Below, piece by piece: positions 34,464 through 43,529 of a DNA stretch of 64,000 bases. The translations under genes and the position numbers were made by a program. The stretch is from the NCBI GenBank assembly GCA_030018495.1, contig JASEFS010000013.1:1-64000 (forward strand). The letters are read 5' to 3'. Source of the stretch: Deltaproteobacteria bacterium (GTDB lineage Bacteria; Desulfobacterota; Desulfobaccia; Desulfobaccales; 0-14-0-80-60-11). Position 1 is the first letter of the stretch. The number at the start of each line of letters is the position of its first letter. The notes beneath the pieces are model-generated. The model searched no databases, was not told where the DNA came from, and saw nothing but the letters and a program-made list of their open reading frames with translations.

Positions 34464-35069
34464 TTAAAAGGCGTACCACACCCGGAACCAGTTTTGAAAG
34501 CCTTCCTTGCGGTCGCTGTTGCCGGTATCCACTTGGCTTTGAAAGGTGAAGCTCCAGCGCCCCAGGTCATACTTGATGCCGGGCCCGAACCCCATGACCA
34601 TGTCGCCGTAGCGCTTCTGGAAATAGGAGGCATCGTCGGTTTTCGGGTGGTACAAAAAGCCGCTCAGCCCGACGCGCAAGTTGGGAAGCAAAGCATAATC
34701 CATGGAATACTTAAACAACAGCGGCGATTGCACCGGGATTTCCGGTCTGAAGTTGGTTTTGTCGCCATTATAAAGGAAGGAAATGCGCACCTCGACATCG
34801 TGAGAAAATCTCAAAACGGCATCGTCGTCAGCAGGCCCCGTCAGGAGACCGCCGAAAGGGGCTTTGCCTGACCAGATAAGATGCGAATCCTTGTCAGAAG
34901 GCTTATCGCCGAAGAGTTGGGCTTCCATGGGGGATTGGGAGATATCGGCGGCGACGGGTGAAATCCAGGTAGGCCATGAGGTCGAGGCATTGCTCAGTCC
35001 CGGCCATACGGCCAGAGACAGCAACCCGATGATCGCGACCAGCCAGGTCTTCCCCCGCTGACCCAGCAT
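34464..35069 (-). CDS. predicted outer-membrane beta-barrel protein
   Basis: A 201-residue exported protein. It has a signal peptide (KTWLVAIIGLLSLAVWPGLSNAS) and a mature part rich in alternating aromatic strands (DYALLPNLRVGLSGFLYH, FGPGIKYDLGRWSFTFQSQ) with Gly/Asp turns. The C-terminal residue is phenylalanine in FRVWYAF, the signal for BAM-dependent insertion into the outer membrane. About 8 strands are likely. The ligand or role is unknown; similar proteins belong to the MipA/OmpW-like or porin-related hypothetical groups. Monocistronic. Confidence 0.75.
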   Translation of the reverse strand: MLGQRGKTWLVAIIGLLSLAVWPGLSNASTSWPTWISPVAADISQSPMEAQLFGDKPSDKDSHLIWSGKAPFGGLLTGPADDDAVLRFSHDVEVRISFLYNGDKTNFRPEIPVQSPLLFKYSMDYALLPNLRVGLSGFLYHPKTDDASYFQKRYGDMVMGFGPGIKYDLGRWSFTFQSQVDTGNSDRKEGFQNWFRVWYAF

Positions 35070-35140
35070 TTCTTATCCCCCTTTTTTTATGTCCCAATTT
35101 TAATATTAAATTGTGAGCTTTGTGAAGTCAAGGGAAAGAG

Positions 35141-36079
35141 TTACAAAGCCCGCCCGTAAATCTCAGACAGGATCTCCCGGCCTCCCATATCCAGGAGGCG
35201 TTCCGCCAGAGTCCGGCCGATGCCTGCCGCTTCCTCAGTCGGCCCGGAAGCGCGCTCCCGGAGCACGGTGCGGCCGTCCATGTCGCTGATCAGGGCCTCC
35301 AGGGTGAGATGCTCGCGGTCCACCGTCCCCAGCGCCGCCACCGGCACCAGGCAGCCGCCTTCCAGGCGCTCCAGGAAGGCCCGCTCCGCGGTCACGGCAA
35401 TGCGGCTGGGGGGGTCGTCCAGGAAAGCGAGAATTTCCGCCATCTCCCGGTCCTGCTCCCGGATTTCCAGTCCCAGGGCGCCCTGGCTGACAGCCGGGAG
35501 CATTTCTTCGGTTGACAGGAAGCCCCGGGGGATGTGGCTGAGCCCCAGGCGCTTGAGCCCCGCCGCGGCCAGAATGATGGCATCCAGCCCCTGTTCCGTC
35601 ATCTTGCGCAGGCGGGTGTCCACATTGCCCCTCAGATGCACCACTTCCAGGTCCGGCCGCCGGTGCAGAATCTGCACGCGGCGGCGCAGGCTGCCGGTGC
35701 CGATCCGGCCGCCGGGGGGAATCTCGGCCAGTGAATTATAAGTATTGGAGATAAAGGCGTCCCGCCAATCCTCCCGCCGCGGCACCGCGCCCAGGGTGCA
35801 GCCTGCGGGCATCTCGGCAGGCATGTCCTTGAGGCTGTGGACGGCCAAATCCACTTCGCCGGCCAGCAGAGCCTCTTCGATTTCCTTGATAAACAGGCCC
35901 TTGCCCCCCACCTTGGCCAAGGGCACATCCTTGAGCTTGTCCCCTGTGGTCTTGATGACGACCAACTCGGTGGAGAGCTGGGGATGGTGCTCCTTCAACC
36001 TATGCTCCACCTGGCGGGTTTGGGCCAGGGCCAGGGCGCTGCCCCGGGTGCCGAGGCGGATAGTGCGGGTGAACGCCAC
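35141..36079 (-). CDS. hemC: hydroxymethylbilane synthase (porphobilinogen deaminase)
   Basis: Tetrapyrrole-pathway enzyme that joins four porphobilinogens, 312 residues. It starts RTIRLGTRGSALALAQT. R150 (HLRGNVDTRLRKM), K-rich VGGKGLFIKEIEEALL and the dipyrromethane-cofactor cysteine C243 in RLEGGCLVPVAAL are intact. The product feeds heme, siroheme and cobalamin; the cobalamin-dependent mutase in the window fits. It starts 3 bases after the FmdB-type gene stop, in one operon. Confidence 0.96.
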   Translation of the reverse strand: MAFTRTIRLGTRGSALALAQTRQVEHRLKEHHPQLSTELVVIKTTGDKLKDVPLAKVGGKGLFIKEIEEALLAGEVDLAVHSLKDMPAEMPAGCTLGAVPRREDWRDAFISNTYNSLAEIPPGGRIGTGSLRRRVQILHRRPDLEVVHLRGNVDTRLRKMTEQGLDAIILAAAGLKRLGLSHIPRGFLSTEEMLPAVSQGALGLEIREQDREMAEILAFLDDPPSRIAVTAERAFLERLEGGCLVPVAALGTVDREHLTLEALISDMDGRTVLRERASGPTEEAAGIGRTLAERLLDMGGREILSEIYGRAL

Positions 36080-36082
36080 GCT

Positions 36083-36322
36083 TTATCCGCAGGAACTGCA
36101 GGAAGTGGCCGAACAGCCGCTGCAGGAGCTGGAGCTCTTGGAAGAAGACGATGACGGCGTGGACATGAACGAATGATAGTCCACTTTAAAGGCGCAGGCG
36201 CTCATCAGCTTCTTTACGTCCTTTTGACCGCAGAACGGACATTCCACCTCCGGGTCGCTGCCGAACACCAGCTTTTCGAAGTCCTTATCGCAACCGGCGC
36301 AGTGAAACTCAAAGATAGGCAT
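36083..36322 (-). CDS. FmdB-family zinc-ribbon protein
   Basis: A 79-residue protein with the FmdB-type start MPIFEFHCAGCDKDFEKLV. Zinc knuckles are C8-C11 and C28-C31. The last 30 residues are almost only Ser, with Cys and Thr (SSSSSKSSSSCSGCS), a low-complexity tail typical of the family. Function unknown; often proposed as a transcriptional or regulatory zinc protein. It is read with hemC, and a second FmdB-type gene lies at 50 kb. Confidence 0.88.
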   Translation of the reverse strand: MPIFEFHCAGCDKDFEKLVFGSDPEVECPFCGQKDVKKLMSACAFKVDYHSFMSTPSSSSSKSSSSCSGCSATSCSSCG

Positions 36323-36381
36323 GATCCTGTTAATCCTCCTGAAATTACCGTCTCGGGCGAAAAATTAAAACCAGGACAGGT

Positions 36382-36888
36382 TCAGTTCATTCGCCACAAG
36401 GCAAAATTCAATACCGCCGCAAAACTCACCCAAAGCCAGTAGGGCAAAAGCAGCAGGCCGGCGGCGGGCGCCAGACGCCAAAACTTCATCAGAGTCCCCA
36501 GGATGGCCAGCCACAGGAGCACAATCTCTGCGAAGGCCAACCCCGGCTGCTTAAGCCCGAAAAAGAGGAACGACCAGAGGCCGTTCAGCAGAAGCTGGAG
36601 CACAAACAGCCCCAAAGCCGGCCCGGCGTCGCCGAAGTCCCGGTCGCGCCATACCAGCCATGCAGCCACGGCCATCATGATATACAGAATGGTCCACACC
36701 GGCCCGAAAACCCATCCGGGCGGGGTGAAGACGGGCTTGGCCAATTGCCGGTACCAAACTTCCGGGGTGAACTGCGAGCCGAAGGCGGCCACCCCGAAGC
36801 ATAAGGCCAGCCAGAAAAAAAGGCCCGACCACGAACGTCCGGTGCTTATTTCTCCGTCAGGCTTGCCTCCGGGCGCGGCAGTATTCAC
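36382..36888 (-). CDS. tspO: TspO/MBR family membrane protein
   Basis: A 168-residue five-helix membrane protein of the tryptophan-rich sensory/peripheral benzodiazepine receptor family. It binds porphyrins and sterols in homologues. Signature residues are the KPVFTPPGWVFGPVWTILYIMM stretch with many Trp, Pro and Tyr, and LNGLWSFLFFGLKQPGLAF. It lies 59 bases upstream of the FmdB-hemC pair on the same strand, so a tetrapyrrole link is plausible. The start is ATG 36888. Confidence 0.92.
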   Translation of the reverse strand: MNTAAPGGKPDGEISTGRSWSGLFFWLALCFGVAAFGSQFTPEVWYRQLAKPVFTPPGWVFGPVWTILYIMMAVAAWLVWRDRDFGDAGPALGLFVLQLLLNGLWSFLFFGLKQPGLAFAEIVLLWLAILGTLMKFWRLAPAAGLLLLPYWLWVSFAAVLNFALWRMN

Positions 36889-37007
36889 AATAATTTATTA
36901 TAATCATTTTTTGCTCAAATGCATTATAGGCACATATTTTGCCGCGGTCAGCGGCTCCATTCCTTGGGTGAAGAGGACAATGGACAAGATCGGCGGATTG
37001 GAAGAAA

Positions 37008-37385
37008 TTACTTCCGCTCCACCCGCACCGTCGCTCCTTCCGGTATGAGCCCCAGGCAGCAGGGATCGCCGCTGATTTTGCCTACCAGATTGACCGCGCT
37101 GGCCGGGCGGATTTCCCCGGGCACGCTGGTAGGCGTCAGCCCGAAGAACAGGCAGAAAGCCTTGCCCGAGGGCCAGTAGGCCAGGTCCCCCACGTCCACC
37201 TTCATGGCGGCGGTGTCGTCCAGGTCCTGCACCACCTGGGGCACAGGGAAATAAATCTCGTCGCCCCAACGGTGGGCTTGCCCCTCAAAGGGCAGGGCGT
37301 CCGCCAAAGCCCTGGCGGTGGGGGTGTCCGTGAGATATCCCTCCAGTCGCACATTTTCTGCAATAATCACAATCTCAGTGGGCAT
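37008..37385 (-). CDS. cyclophilin-like fold protein (TM1367 type)
   Basis: A 125-residue protein of the cyclophilin-like (PF04126/DUF369-like) group. It starts IVIIAENVRLEGYLTDTPTA and has ALPFEGQAHRWGDEIYFPVP and the CLFFGLTPTSVPGEIRPA segment. The fold resembles cyclophilin, but the isomerase residues are not those of active PPIases, so activity is doubtful. Its ATG overlaps the end of the deoxyhypusine-synthase-like gene by 11 bases, so the two are probably coupled. The longer start at 37442 is not used. Confidence 0.8.
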   Translation of the reverse strand: MPTEIVIIAENVRLEGYLTDTPTARALADALPFEGQAHRWGDEIYFPVPQVVQDLDDTAAMKVDVGDLAYWPSGKAFCLFFGLTPTSVPGEIRPASAVNLVGKISGDPCCLGLIPEGATVRVERK

Positions 37386-38334
37386 GATCTTCCTCCCATG
37401 TTTCCGCCGCCAGCGCGGCCAGCAAGGGCAAAAGGATTTCATGATGGCCGGTCAGGGCATACCCCCGGCCCGTGCCCAAGGTAGGCCGCCGCACCACGTT
37501 GGTGAGGGGCCGGTAATGCTGAATAAAGTCCAGGTTGACGGTAGTGACGGACTCCACCCGATGTCCCAGGTTCCGGGCCAGGGTCAGGGCCTTGACAAAA
37601 ACCTCGGGCAGGATTACGGCAGAGCCCAGGTTCAGGTACATGCCTTCGGCCAGTTCGCTCACCAGCGCGGCAAACAGGCGAAAATCCAGATGAGTGGCGG
37701 CCCCCAGGGCCTCGGGGTCCATTGACGGATGCAAGTGAATGATATCGGTGCCGATGGCTACATGCACCGTGGCCGGCACCTGATGCGCCGCGGTCGCGGC
37801 CAGGATGCTCAGGTCCTTGCAGGGAAAATCGCTTTCCAGGAGCCGCCGGCCCACCGCCTGGCCCAAACCCAGGCCGGCCCGCCCGGCCCAGGAGACGGCT
37901 TCATTGAGGAACTCCGCCGTTTCCCTGGCCATGCCGAAGCGGCCGCAGCCTATCTCCTGGTCCACGTCCTCGGAAGTCTGACCGGCCATGGCAATTTCCG
38001 CGTCGTGGATGATGCCGGCGCCGTTTAAGGCCACCCCGGTGATCAGGCCCCGGCGGATGAGATCGATTATGACCGGATTGAGGCCCACCTTGATGGGATG
38101 CGCGCCCATGCCCAAAATAACCTGCCGTTTGGCTCGCCTGATTTTTACCCAGGCCGCAGCTATTTCCCGCAAGTCCCGGCTTGCCAGAATGTCCGGCAGC
38201 CGGTCCACGAAATCCCGGAAAGTCCCGCCTTTTTCCCAAGCCCGGCCGAAACTTTGCCGGCTGACCTTGGACCGGCGCTCTTTGAGACTGTAAGTCTTGA
38301 TGCCTGACAGGGACAGGGGCTCAATTTTTTTCAT
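37375..38334 (-). CDS. deoxyhypusine-synthase-like protein of unknown function
   Basis: A 319-residue conserved protein. The segment GMGAHPIKVGLNPVIIDLIRRG, then VALNGAGIIHDAEIA, and SILAATAAHQVPATV match the layout of deoxyhypusine synthase, an NAD-dependent Rossmann enzyme. Where those enzymes carry the catalytic lysine (GGGxxKNH), this has GSAVILPEVFVKA, so the lysine is shifted or lost. Bacteria do not make hypusine, so another spermidine-type or unrelated reaction is likely. It ends inside the cyclophilin-like gene, and gmhA lies upstream. The assignment rests on a fold-level resemblance. Confidence 0.6.
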   Translation of the reverse strand: MKKIEPLSLSGIKTYSLKERRSKVSRQSFGRAWEKGGTFRDFVDRLPDILASRDLREIAAAWVKIRRAKRQVILGMGAHPIKVGLNPVIIDLIRRGLITGVALNGAGIIHDAEIAMAGQTSEDVDQEIGCGRFGMARETAEFLNEAVSWAGRAGLGLGQAVGRRLLESDFPCKDLSILAATAAHQVPATVHVAIGTDIIHLHPSMDPEALGAATHLDFRLFAALVSELAEGMYLNLGSAVILPEVFVKALTLARNLGHRVESVTTVNLDFIQHYRPLTNVVRRPTLGTGRGYALTGHHEILLPLLAALAAETWEEDHAH

Positions 38335-38372
38335 TTGAGTAGAAGCACCTTTTAAAAATTAACCCGAAGGGC

Positions 38373-38966
38373 TCAAGAATCCGCAAACTTCTCCGGGAAC
38401 AGGAGGAAGTCAACCAGGTCGCACAAGACATGCCCTACCAGGATATGCATCTCCTGAATCCGAGGAGTATTGCGGGAAGGGACCACGATGGCCGCCTCCG
38501 CCTGGCCCGCCACCGGGCCGCCGTCGCCGCCGCTCAGGGCCATGGTCCTGAGGCCCAAAGCCCGCGCCTCTTCCAGAGCCAAGACGACGTTAAGGGAGGA
38601 GCCGCTGGTGCTGATGCCCCAGGCCACGTCTCCGGGCCGCCCCAAGGCCTTTACCTGCTTGACGAAAACCTCGGCAAAGGCGTAATCGTTGGCGATGCTC
38701 GTCAACACCGACGTGTCCGTAGTGAGGGCCAGGGCCGCCAGGGGCGGGCGCTCGACCTGAAAGCGGTTGACAAACTCCGCGGCGATATGCTGGGCGTCGG
38801 CCGCGCTGCCGCCGTTGCCGAAAATGAGGACTTTGCCGCCGGCTTTGAAGGTGTCGGCCAGCAGGCGGGCCGCGGCCGCAATGGTTTCGGCATGTTCCGC
38901 CACCAGGCGCTCCATGAGGCGCCGGGCATCCGCCACCGCGCCGGCCAGTCGGGCCAAGAGGTCCAT
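38373..38966 (-). CDS. gmhA: phosphoheptose isomerase
   Basis: SIS-domain enzyme that converts sedoheptulose 7-phosphate to D-glycero-D-manno-heptose 7-phosphate, the first step of ADP-heptose for the LPS core. 197 residues. Seen: FGNGGSAADAQHIAAEFVNRF, ALTTDTSVLTSIANDYAFAEVF and ISTSGSSLNVVLALEEAR, with the catalytic histidine region IQEMHILVGHVLCDL. The GT9 gene at 16.8 kb would use the product. It starts at ATG 38966 with an upstream GGAGG. Confidence 0.95.
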   Translation of the reverse strand: MDLLARLAGAVADARRLMERLVAEHAETIAAAARLLADTFKAGGKVLIFGNGGSAADAQHIAAEFVNRFQVERPPLAALALTTDTSVLTSIANDYAFAEVFVKQVKALGRPGDVAWGISTSGSSLNVVLALEEARALGLRTMALSGGDGGPVAGQAEAAIVVPSRNTPRIQEMHILVGHVLCDLVDFLLFPEKFADS

Positions 38967-39017
38967 GTTCCCTCCTGTAAATATGTCGCTCGTTCTCAGT
39001 TTAACCAGCCGGAGATA

Positions 39018-41558
39018 TTACGCGAGCATGGCGGAATATCTTTCCGTGTTAAAATACAGTGCTTTGGCCAATTTGATGAGCTGTTTCGCCAAAGGCGCCG
39101 CGCTTGCGTCCCGGTCAGCCCGGGCGACCAGAGCCGGAAACCGGTCCTCCATTAAGGAGAAGAAAAAATTTTGCGATTCGGTCAATTCCAGGGTAATGGG
39201 TATGCGCCGCATCATGGTCAAAAATTTGTTCAGGTTCTGCGCGTTTTTTTCGTTCAAGTGAGCCGACAGTTTTCTGAGTTGCTGACTGAGAAGGCCCTGT
39301 AAGATTCGGGCCCCTTCCCCTGATTCCAGCTTGAAACCCATCAGGGCCGCGTCCTGGATCAATTCCCGCAGTTCGCCGGAGGTCGCGAACAGCTCGGGTT
39401 CAGGCTCCATGGTGCGGAGGATCTGAACCAATTTACGGTTCAGGGAAATCTCGCCTAAAGCCCGATAGAGGCGCGGCACCGGCAGTCCTTCGTGCGCCAT
39501 GGCCTTGAGCAGGGGCTTTGCTTCATTGAAGTGATGCGCCACAGCCGCCACTGCTTCTTCGTGGTTGGGCAACAGCAAGTCCCTAAAGACGCTCTCTTTT
39601 TCCTCCTGGAAGACGTCGTGCACGGTGAGATAATCTTCTCCCAGGCGCTTGGCCATCAGGGAAATGAGGTCCTCCGGCGCGGCTTCCAAGACGGCAAAGA
39701 GTTCTCGCTGCAGCGCCTTGAATTCCGCGGGATCGGGGTCGCGTAGCACCTGGGTGCGATATAGATAACTCCCCAAATATGCCGTGAAAAAGGCCAAATT
39801 GCGGACTGCCAGAGTAATTCCGGAAGTGATGCGCAGGCGCCCGGCGGCAAAATCAATGGAGGCTTGGGTATGCACCTGGTGCTCCAGGGCTTCCACCTTA
39901 AAATGGTATACCCGGGCCAGGCACTGGCGCTCCCGGTTCTTCAGCAAGGAAATGACCCAGTGGTTGACGATCTTTGCAAAATCAACTATGGCCGGTTTGA
40001 TGTGCCGCTCATAAATCTGGCGGCCGTTGCCTTCGGCGGGGTTATTGCTCACCGCCGGCTCCAGTTGCTCGAGAAAAGCCGGCTCCAGAGGCTCCTTGCT
40101 GAAATATTGGCCGAGCTGCAGGGCGCGGGCCGCGTATTTCAGTACCTGCAAGGTTTCCAGGCCGGCCAGATCGGCGAAAAACCAGCCGCAGCTGGTGTAC
40201 ATCAACAGCGCGTGGCGCTGCATCTCCAGGAGCCTTAAGGCCGCCACCCAATCCTCCCGGGCCAACCCCGGCCTGCCCTCCCGGGCGAAGAATTTTTCCA
40301 TAACCTCAATCTGGCGGTTAAGAATTACCTCGATATAAGAGTTGCGCGCCGCCCAGGGATCGCGGAAATATTTTTCACCTGCCTGAGTGAATATTTCGGC
40401 CAAACGCTTGCTTAAAAAATCGAAGGATTGTTTAAGCGGGGCCCGCCATTTTTGCTGCCATTCAGGCGGCCCGCCGGTGGAGCAGCCGCAATCCTCCCGC
40501 CAGCGGCCCACGCCGTGAGCGCAGCTCCAGGAACTGCCTTCGCCCCGGTCCCCCAAGGCCAGCTCCACCATCAGCCGGGGCGGCGCCGCTTCCAGAAAGG
40601 CCGCATAGTTGGTGACCGCGAACCCTTTCTGCGGCACGGCATGGACCAGGGCGTGGGCCAGGGACAGTTCCCCGAATTTTTTGTGGTGCCCGTAATTCTC
40701 CCCGTCTGTAGCCACATGCATAAGCTGCGGGCGCTTTTTTTCCGTCGAGAAAGGCTCTGTCAGCCGCGCCGCCAGCAGGTAGCTGTCTTTGATCAACTCC
40801 CCGAAACTGATCTGAGCAGCCACTTCTCCATTGTAAAAAAACACATCGATATAATTGCGCTTATCCGGGTCGCCTGACATATCAGGGATAAAGCAGCGGT
40901 AGGGCTGAGTGGTGTCCAGGGTGTGGGCCTGCACCGCCTCCCAGCTCCCTCCGGTGAGAGGGCGCACTCGCTTGGCTTGCTGAGGGGCCAAAATTACAAA
41001 TTTCATCCCGTGGTCCACCAGGGAAGCCAGGGTAGGATAATTCACTGCGGTTTCCGGCAGCCACATGGCTTCGGCCGGCCGGCCGAAACGGTGCTCGAAG
41101 TCCTGAAGCCCCCAGATTATTTGAGTTTCCCGGTCCCGGGGCGAGAGCAGGGGCAAAATGGCGTGGTTGTATGCTTGGGCGATGGCGTTGCCGTGCCCCA
41201 AGCGAAACAGGCTGCGCCGGTCCGCATCCAGAATCCGTTGATAAGTCAGGGGCGCGTGCGTTTGAAGCCAGGACATCAAGGTGGGACCGAAGTTAAAGCT
41301 TATAAATTCGTAATTATTGACGATATCGAGAATATGAGCGGAGCCGTCGTAAATGCGGGCGCAACTGTTGGGAGTATAGCACTCAGCCGCGATGCGCGTG
41401 TTCCAATCATGGAAAGGCTGGGCGCTGGGCTCGGTTTCAATCTCCTCGATCCAGGGATTCTCCCTCGGCGGCTGGTAAAAATGGCCGTGGATCACCACAT
41501 ACCCCTTCGGTCCTGTCAGCGCCGCCACCTGGTCCACGTCAACCTCCCGGTCAAGCAA
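39018..41558 (-). CDS. glycoside hydrolase family 57-like protein with DUF3536
   Basis: A large (846-residue) cytoplasmic protein. The N-terminal 330 residues are a GH57 barrel: VVIHGHFYQPPRENPW opening, WLPETAV with nucleophile E169, and HVATDGENYGHH with D285. The rest matches the DUF3536 helical region (GWFFADLAGLETLQVLKYAARALQL). The family is common in Desulfobacterota and cyanobacteria; amylopullulanase or branching activity is inferred from other GH57 members. The true start is uncertain: the given TTG, or a GTG within the first ten codons. Monocistronic. Confidence 0.85.
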   Translation of the reverse strand: MLDREVDVDQVAALTGPKGYVVIHGHFYQPPRENPWIEEIETEPSAQPFHDWNTRIAAECYTPNSCARIYDGSAHILDIVNNYEFISFNFGPTLMSWLQTHAPLTYQRILDADRRSLFRLGHGNAIAQAYNHAILPLLSPRDRETQIIWGLQDFEHRFGRPAEAMWLPETAVNYPTLASLVDHGMKFVILAPQQAKRVRPLTGGSWEAVQAHTLDTTQPYRCFIPDMSGDPDKRNYIDVFFYNGEVAAQISFGELIKDSYLLAARLTEPFSTEKKRPQLMHVATDGENYGHHKKFGELSLAHALVHAVPQKGFAVTNYAAFLEAAPPRLMVELALGDRGEGSSWSCAHGVGRWREDCGCSTGGPPEWQQKWRAPLKQSFDFLSKRLAEIFTQAGEKYFRDPWAARNSYIEVILNRQIEVMEKFFAREGRPGLAREDWVAALRLLEMQRHALLMYTSCGWFFADLAGLETLQVLKYAARALQLGQYFSKEPLEPAFLEQLEPAVSNNPAEGNGRQIYERHIKPAIVDFAKIVNHWVISLLKNRERQCLARVYHFKVEALEHQVHTQASIDFAAGRLRITSGITLAVRNLAFFTAYLGSYLYRTQVLRDPDPAEFKALQRELFAVLEAAPEDLISLMAKRLGEDYLTVHDVFQEEKESVFRDLLLPNHEEAVAAVAHHFNEAKPLLKAMAHEGLPVPRLYRALGEISLNRKLVQILRTMEPEPELFATSGELRELIQDAALMGFKLESGEGARILQGLLSQQLRKLSAHLNEKNAQNLNKFLTMMRRIPITLELTESQNFFFSLMEDRFPALVARADRDASAAPLAKQLIKLAKALYFNTERYSAMLA

Positions 41559-41669
41559 GATTCTCCACCCGATCCGGGCTCATGATAATGCCACCCTCCA
41601 TCCCTGTCAACCTGGATGCCGGCAACGAACGATGCAACAAAAATCGCCGGAAAAAAAATCTCCCGCTAG

Positions 41670-41697
41670 TTGACAAAAGCAGTTAATAAAATAAACT
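41670..41697 (+). promoter_or_regulatory. promoter of the rplU-rpmA-obg operon
   Basis: TTGACA (41670-41675) and TAAACT (41692-41697), 16 bases apart, about 38 bases before the rplU start. Confidence 0.7.
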
Positions 41698-41734
41698 TAA
41701 CAGGTTCAAAGTCAATTTAGTTGAGGAGAATGCT

Positions 41735-42046
41735 TTGTTTGCCATCATCCAAACCGGTGGGAAGCAGTATCGGGTCTCTCCCGGTGATGTCCTGCGAGTG
41801 GAAAGGCTGCCCGGCGAGCGCGGCGATGAAGTGTCCCTGACGCAAGTACTGATGGTAGCCGGCGATGATGAAATACAAGTGGGCCGGCCCTGGCTGGAAG
41901 GCGCCGCGGTGAAAGGCGAAATCCTCAGGCAGGGCAAAGCCAAGAAAATTATCGTCTTTAAAAAGAAACGGCGCAAGAAATATCGCCGCAAGCAGGGCCA
42001 CCGGCAGCTCTATACCGCTTTGCAGGTCAAGGAAATTATTGTATAA
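41735..42046 (+). CDS. rplU: ribosomal protein bL21
   Basis: A 103-residue large-subunit protein with FAIIQTGGKQYRVSPGD at the start and KKKRRKKYRRKQGHRQLYT before the end, as in bL21. The start is TTG 41735, read from a GAGGAG site 6 bases upstream; an ATG at 41730 is in another frame. First gene of the rplU-rpmA-obg set. Confidence 0.96.
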   Translation: MFAIIQTGGKQYRVSPGDVLRVERLPGERGDEVSLTQVLMVAGDDEIQVGRPWLEGAAVKGEILRQGKAKKIIVFKKKRRKKYRRKQGHRQLYTALQVKEIIV

Positions 42047-42097
42047 AAGTACAAAAGGCGGCGCAGTTCCGGCCGTCTGACACAAGGAAGAAACACC

Positions 42098-42355
42098 ATG
42101 GCACACAAAAAAGCTGGCGGCAGTTCACGCAACGGCCGGGACAGCGCAGGCAAACGCCGGGGCGTTAAACGCTTCGCCGGCCAGGAAGTAAAGGCTGGCA
42201 GCATCCTGGTGCGCCAGTGCGGCACCAGGCTCCATCCCGGCACCAATGTTGGGCTGGGCAAGGATTTCACCCTGTTCGCCAAAGTCGACGGGGTGGTGGC
42301 CTTTGAAGCCTTCGGCAAAAACAAGAAGAGAGTCAGCGTTTATCCCATCGCTTGA
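42098..42355 (+). CDS. rpmA: ribosomal protein bL27
   Basis: An 85-residue protein with the canonical [21 protein letters not shown]-terminus that reaches the peptidyl-transferase centre. No N-terminal cleavable extension (as in Firmicutes) is present. Its stop codon overlaps the obg start. Confidence 0.97.
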   Translation: MAHKKAGGSSRNGRDSAGKRRGVKRFAGQEVKAGSILVRQCGTRLHPGTNVGLGKDFTLFAKVDGVVAFEAFGKNKKRVSVYPIA

Positions 42356-43395
42356 GAGCCTTTCCTGACGAGGCCGAAATCACCGTCCGGGGCGGGCACG
42401 GCGGCGCCGGTTGTGTCAGCTTCCATCGGGCCCGCTTCCAGCCCCGGGGCCGTCCTGACGGCGGCAACGGCGGCGCCGGCGGCGATGTCATCCTGGAAGC
42501 CTCCGAACATACCCGCACTCTCGCCTATTTTCGCAGACGCCGCCTCTTTCAGGCCGACCGCGGCCAGCCCGGGGGCAAGCAAGACCGCCTGGGCAAGAGC
42601 GGCTCCCCTCTCATAGTCATCGTACCTCCGGGGACCCTGGTGCATGATGCTGATTCCGGGAACTTTCTCGGCGAACTCCTGTCGCCCGGCGACCGCTTAG
42701 TAGTGGCCAGGGGCGGCCGGGGCGGCAAGGGCAACGCTCATTTCACCTCCTCCCGCCTGAGGTCGCCGCGTTTCGCCCAACCCGGTGAGCCGGGCGAAGA
42801 ACGCCGCCTGCGCCTGGAACTCCAGGTCCTGGCGGATGTGGGGCTCATCGGCGCCCCCAACGCCGGCAAAACCTCCCTGCTGCGCGCCTTGACCGCGTCT
42901 TCAGCCCGGGTGGACGTCTTTCCCTTCACCACCTTGACGCCGCAATTGGGCGTCCTGCAAACCGATCCCGCCCTGGCGGCGAAACCCATCATCCTGGCGG
43001 AAATTCCCGGCCTCATTCCCGATGCCCATAAAGGCAAAGGCCTGGGTCTGCGATTCCTGCGCCACCTCAGGCGCACCCGACTGCTGGTGCAGGTGATCGA
43101 TATCAGCCGGATCGAGCCGGAAAATCCTTTAGGGCCTATGGAAGAACTGGAGAGGGAAATGCGGGCTTTTGATCCCCGATTGCTCTTAAGACCCCGCCTC
43201 ATCGCGCTGAACAAAATCGATCTGATTTCCCCGGAATTCCCCCTGGAGCAAGTGATGCAGGAGTACCGCCGCGCCGGCCCGGTTTTTCCGGTGTCAGCCG
43301 CTACCGGGGAAGGCCTGGTCCCGTTGCGCCAAGCCGTATTGGAGGAAATAGCCCGACTGGGGGACGACAAGGAGCCGGAGCAAGCCTTGGAATGA
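42352..43395 (+). CDS. obgE: Obg/CgtA GTPase
   Basis: Ribosome-assembly and stress GTPase, 347 residues. The glycine-rich Obg fold comes first ([43 protein letters not shown]), then the G domain: P-loop [11 protein letters not shown], switch region [14 protein letters not shown]3 AEIPGLI, G4 NKIDL and G5 SAATGEG. G3 shows E where most Obg proteins have D (DIPGLI), and the switch after it is [10 protein letters not shown]. It starts at TTG 42352, inside the rpmA stop (GCTTGA). Confidence 0.95.
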   Translation: MRAFPDEAEITVRGGHGGAGCVSFHRARFQPRGRPDGGNGGAGGDVILEASEHTRTLAYFRRRRLFQADRGQPGGKQDRLGKSGSPLIVIVPPGTLVHDADSGNFLGELLSPGDRLVVARGGRGGKGNAHFTSSRLRSPRFAQPGEPGEERRLRLELQVLADVGLIGAPNAGKTSLLRALTASSARVDVFPFTTLTPQLGVLQTDPALAAKPIILAEIPGLIPDAHKGKGLGLRFLRHLRRTRLLVQVIDISRIEPENPLGPMEELEREMRAFDPRLLLRPRLIALNKIDLISPEFPLEQVMQEYRRAGPVFPVSAATGEGLVPLRQAVLEEIARLGDDKEPEQALE

Positions 43396-43472
43396 AAGGC
43401 CGCCGCGACTGCTCAAGTTTATTTCGCACTTGGAAGGGAATGAAAGCGCGTCAAGTCTGAGCTATTTTAGCC

Positions 43473-43502
43473 CTGACATTTTCTTTAAAATGGAGGTATA
43501 AT
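43473..43502 (+). promoter_or_regulatory. proB promoter
   Basis: CTGACA (43473-43478) and a perfect TATAAT (43497-43502), 18 bases apart. Transcription should begin about 20 bases before the proB ATG, which has no Shine-Dalgarno sequence. Confidence 0.7.
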
Positions 43503-43529
43503 CGGGAAAATACCTCTGAATTCAAGACA

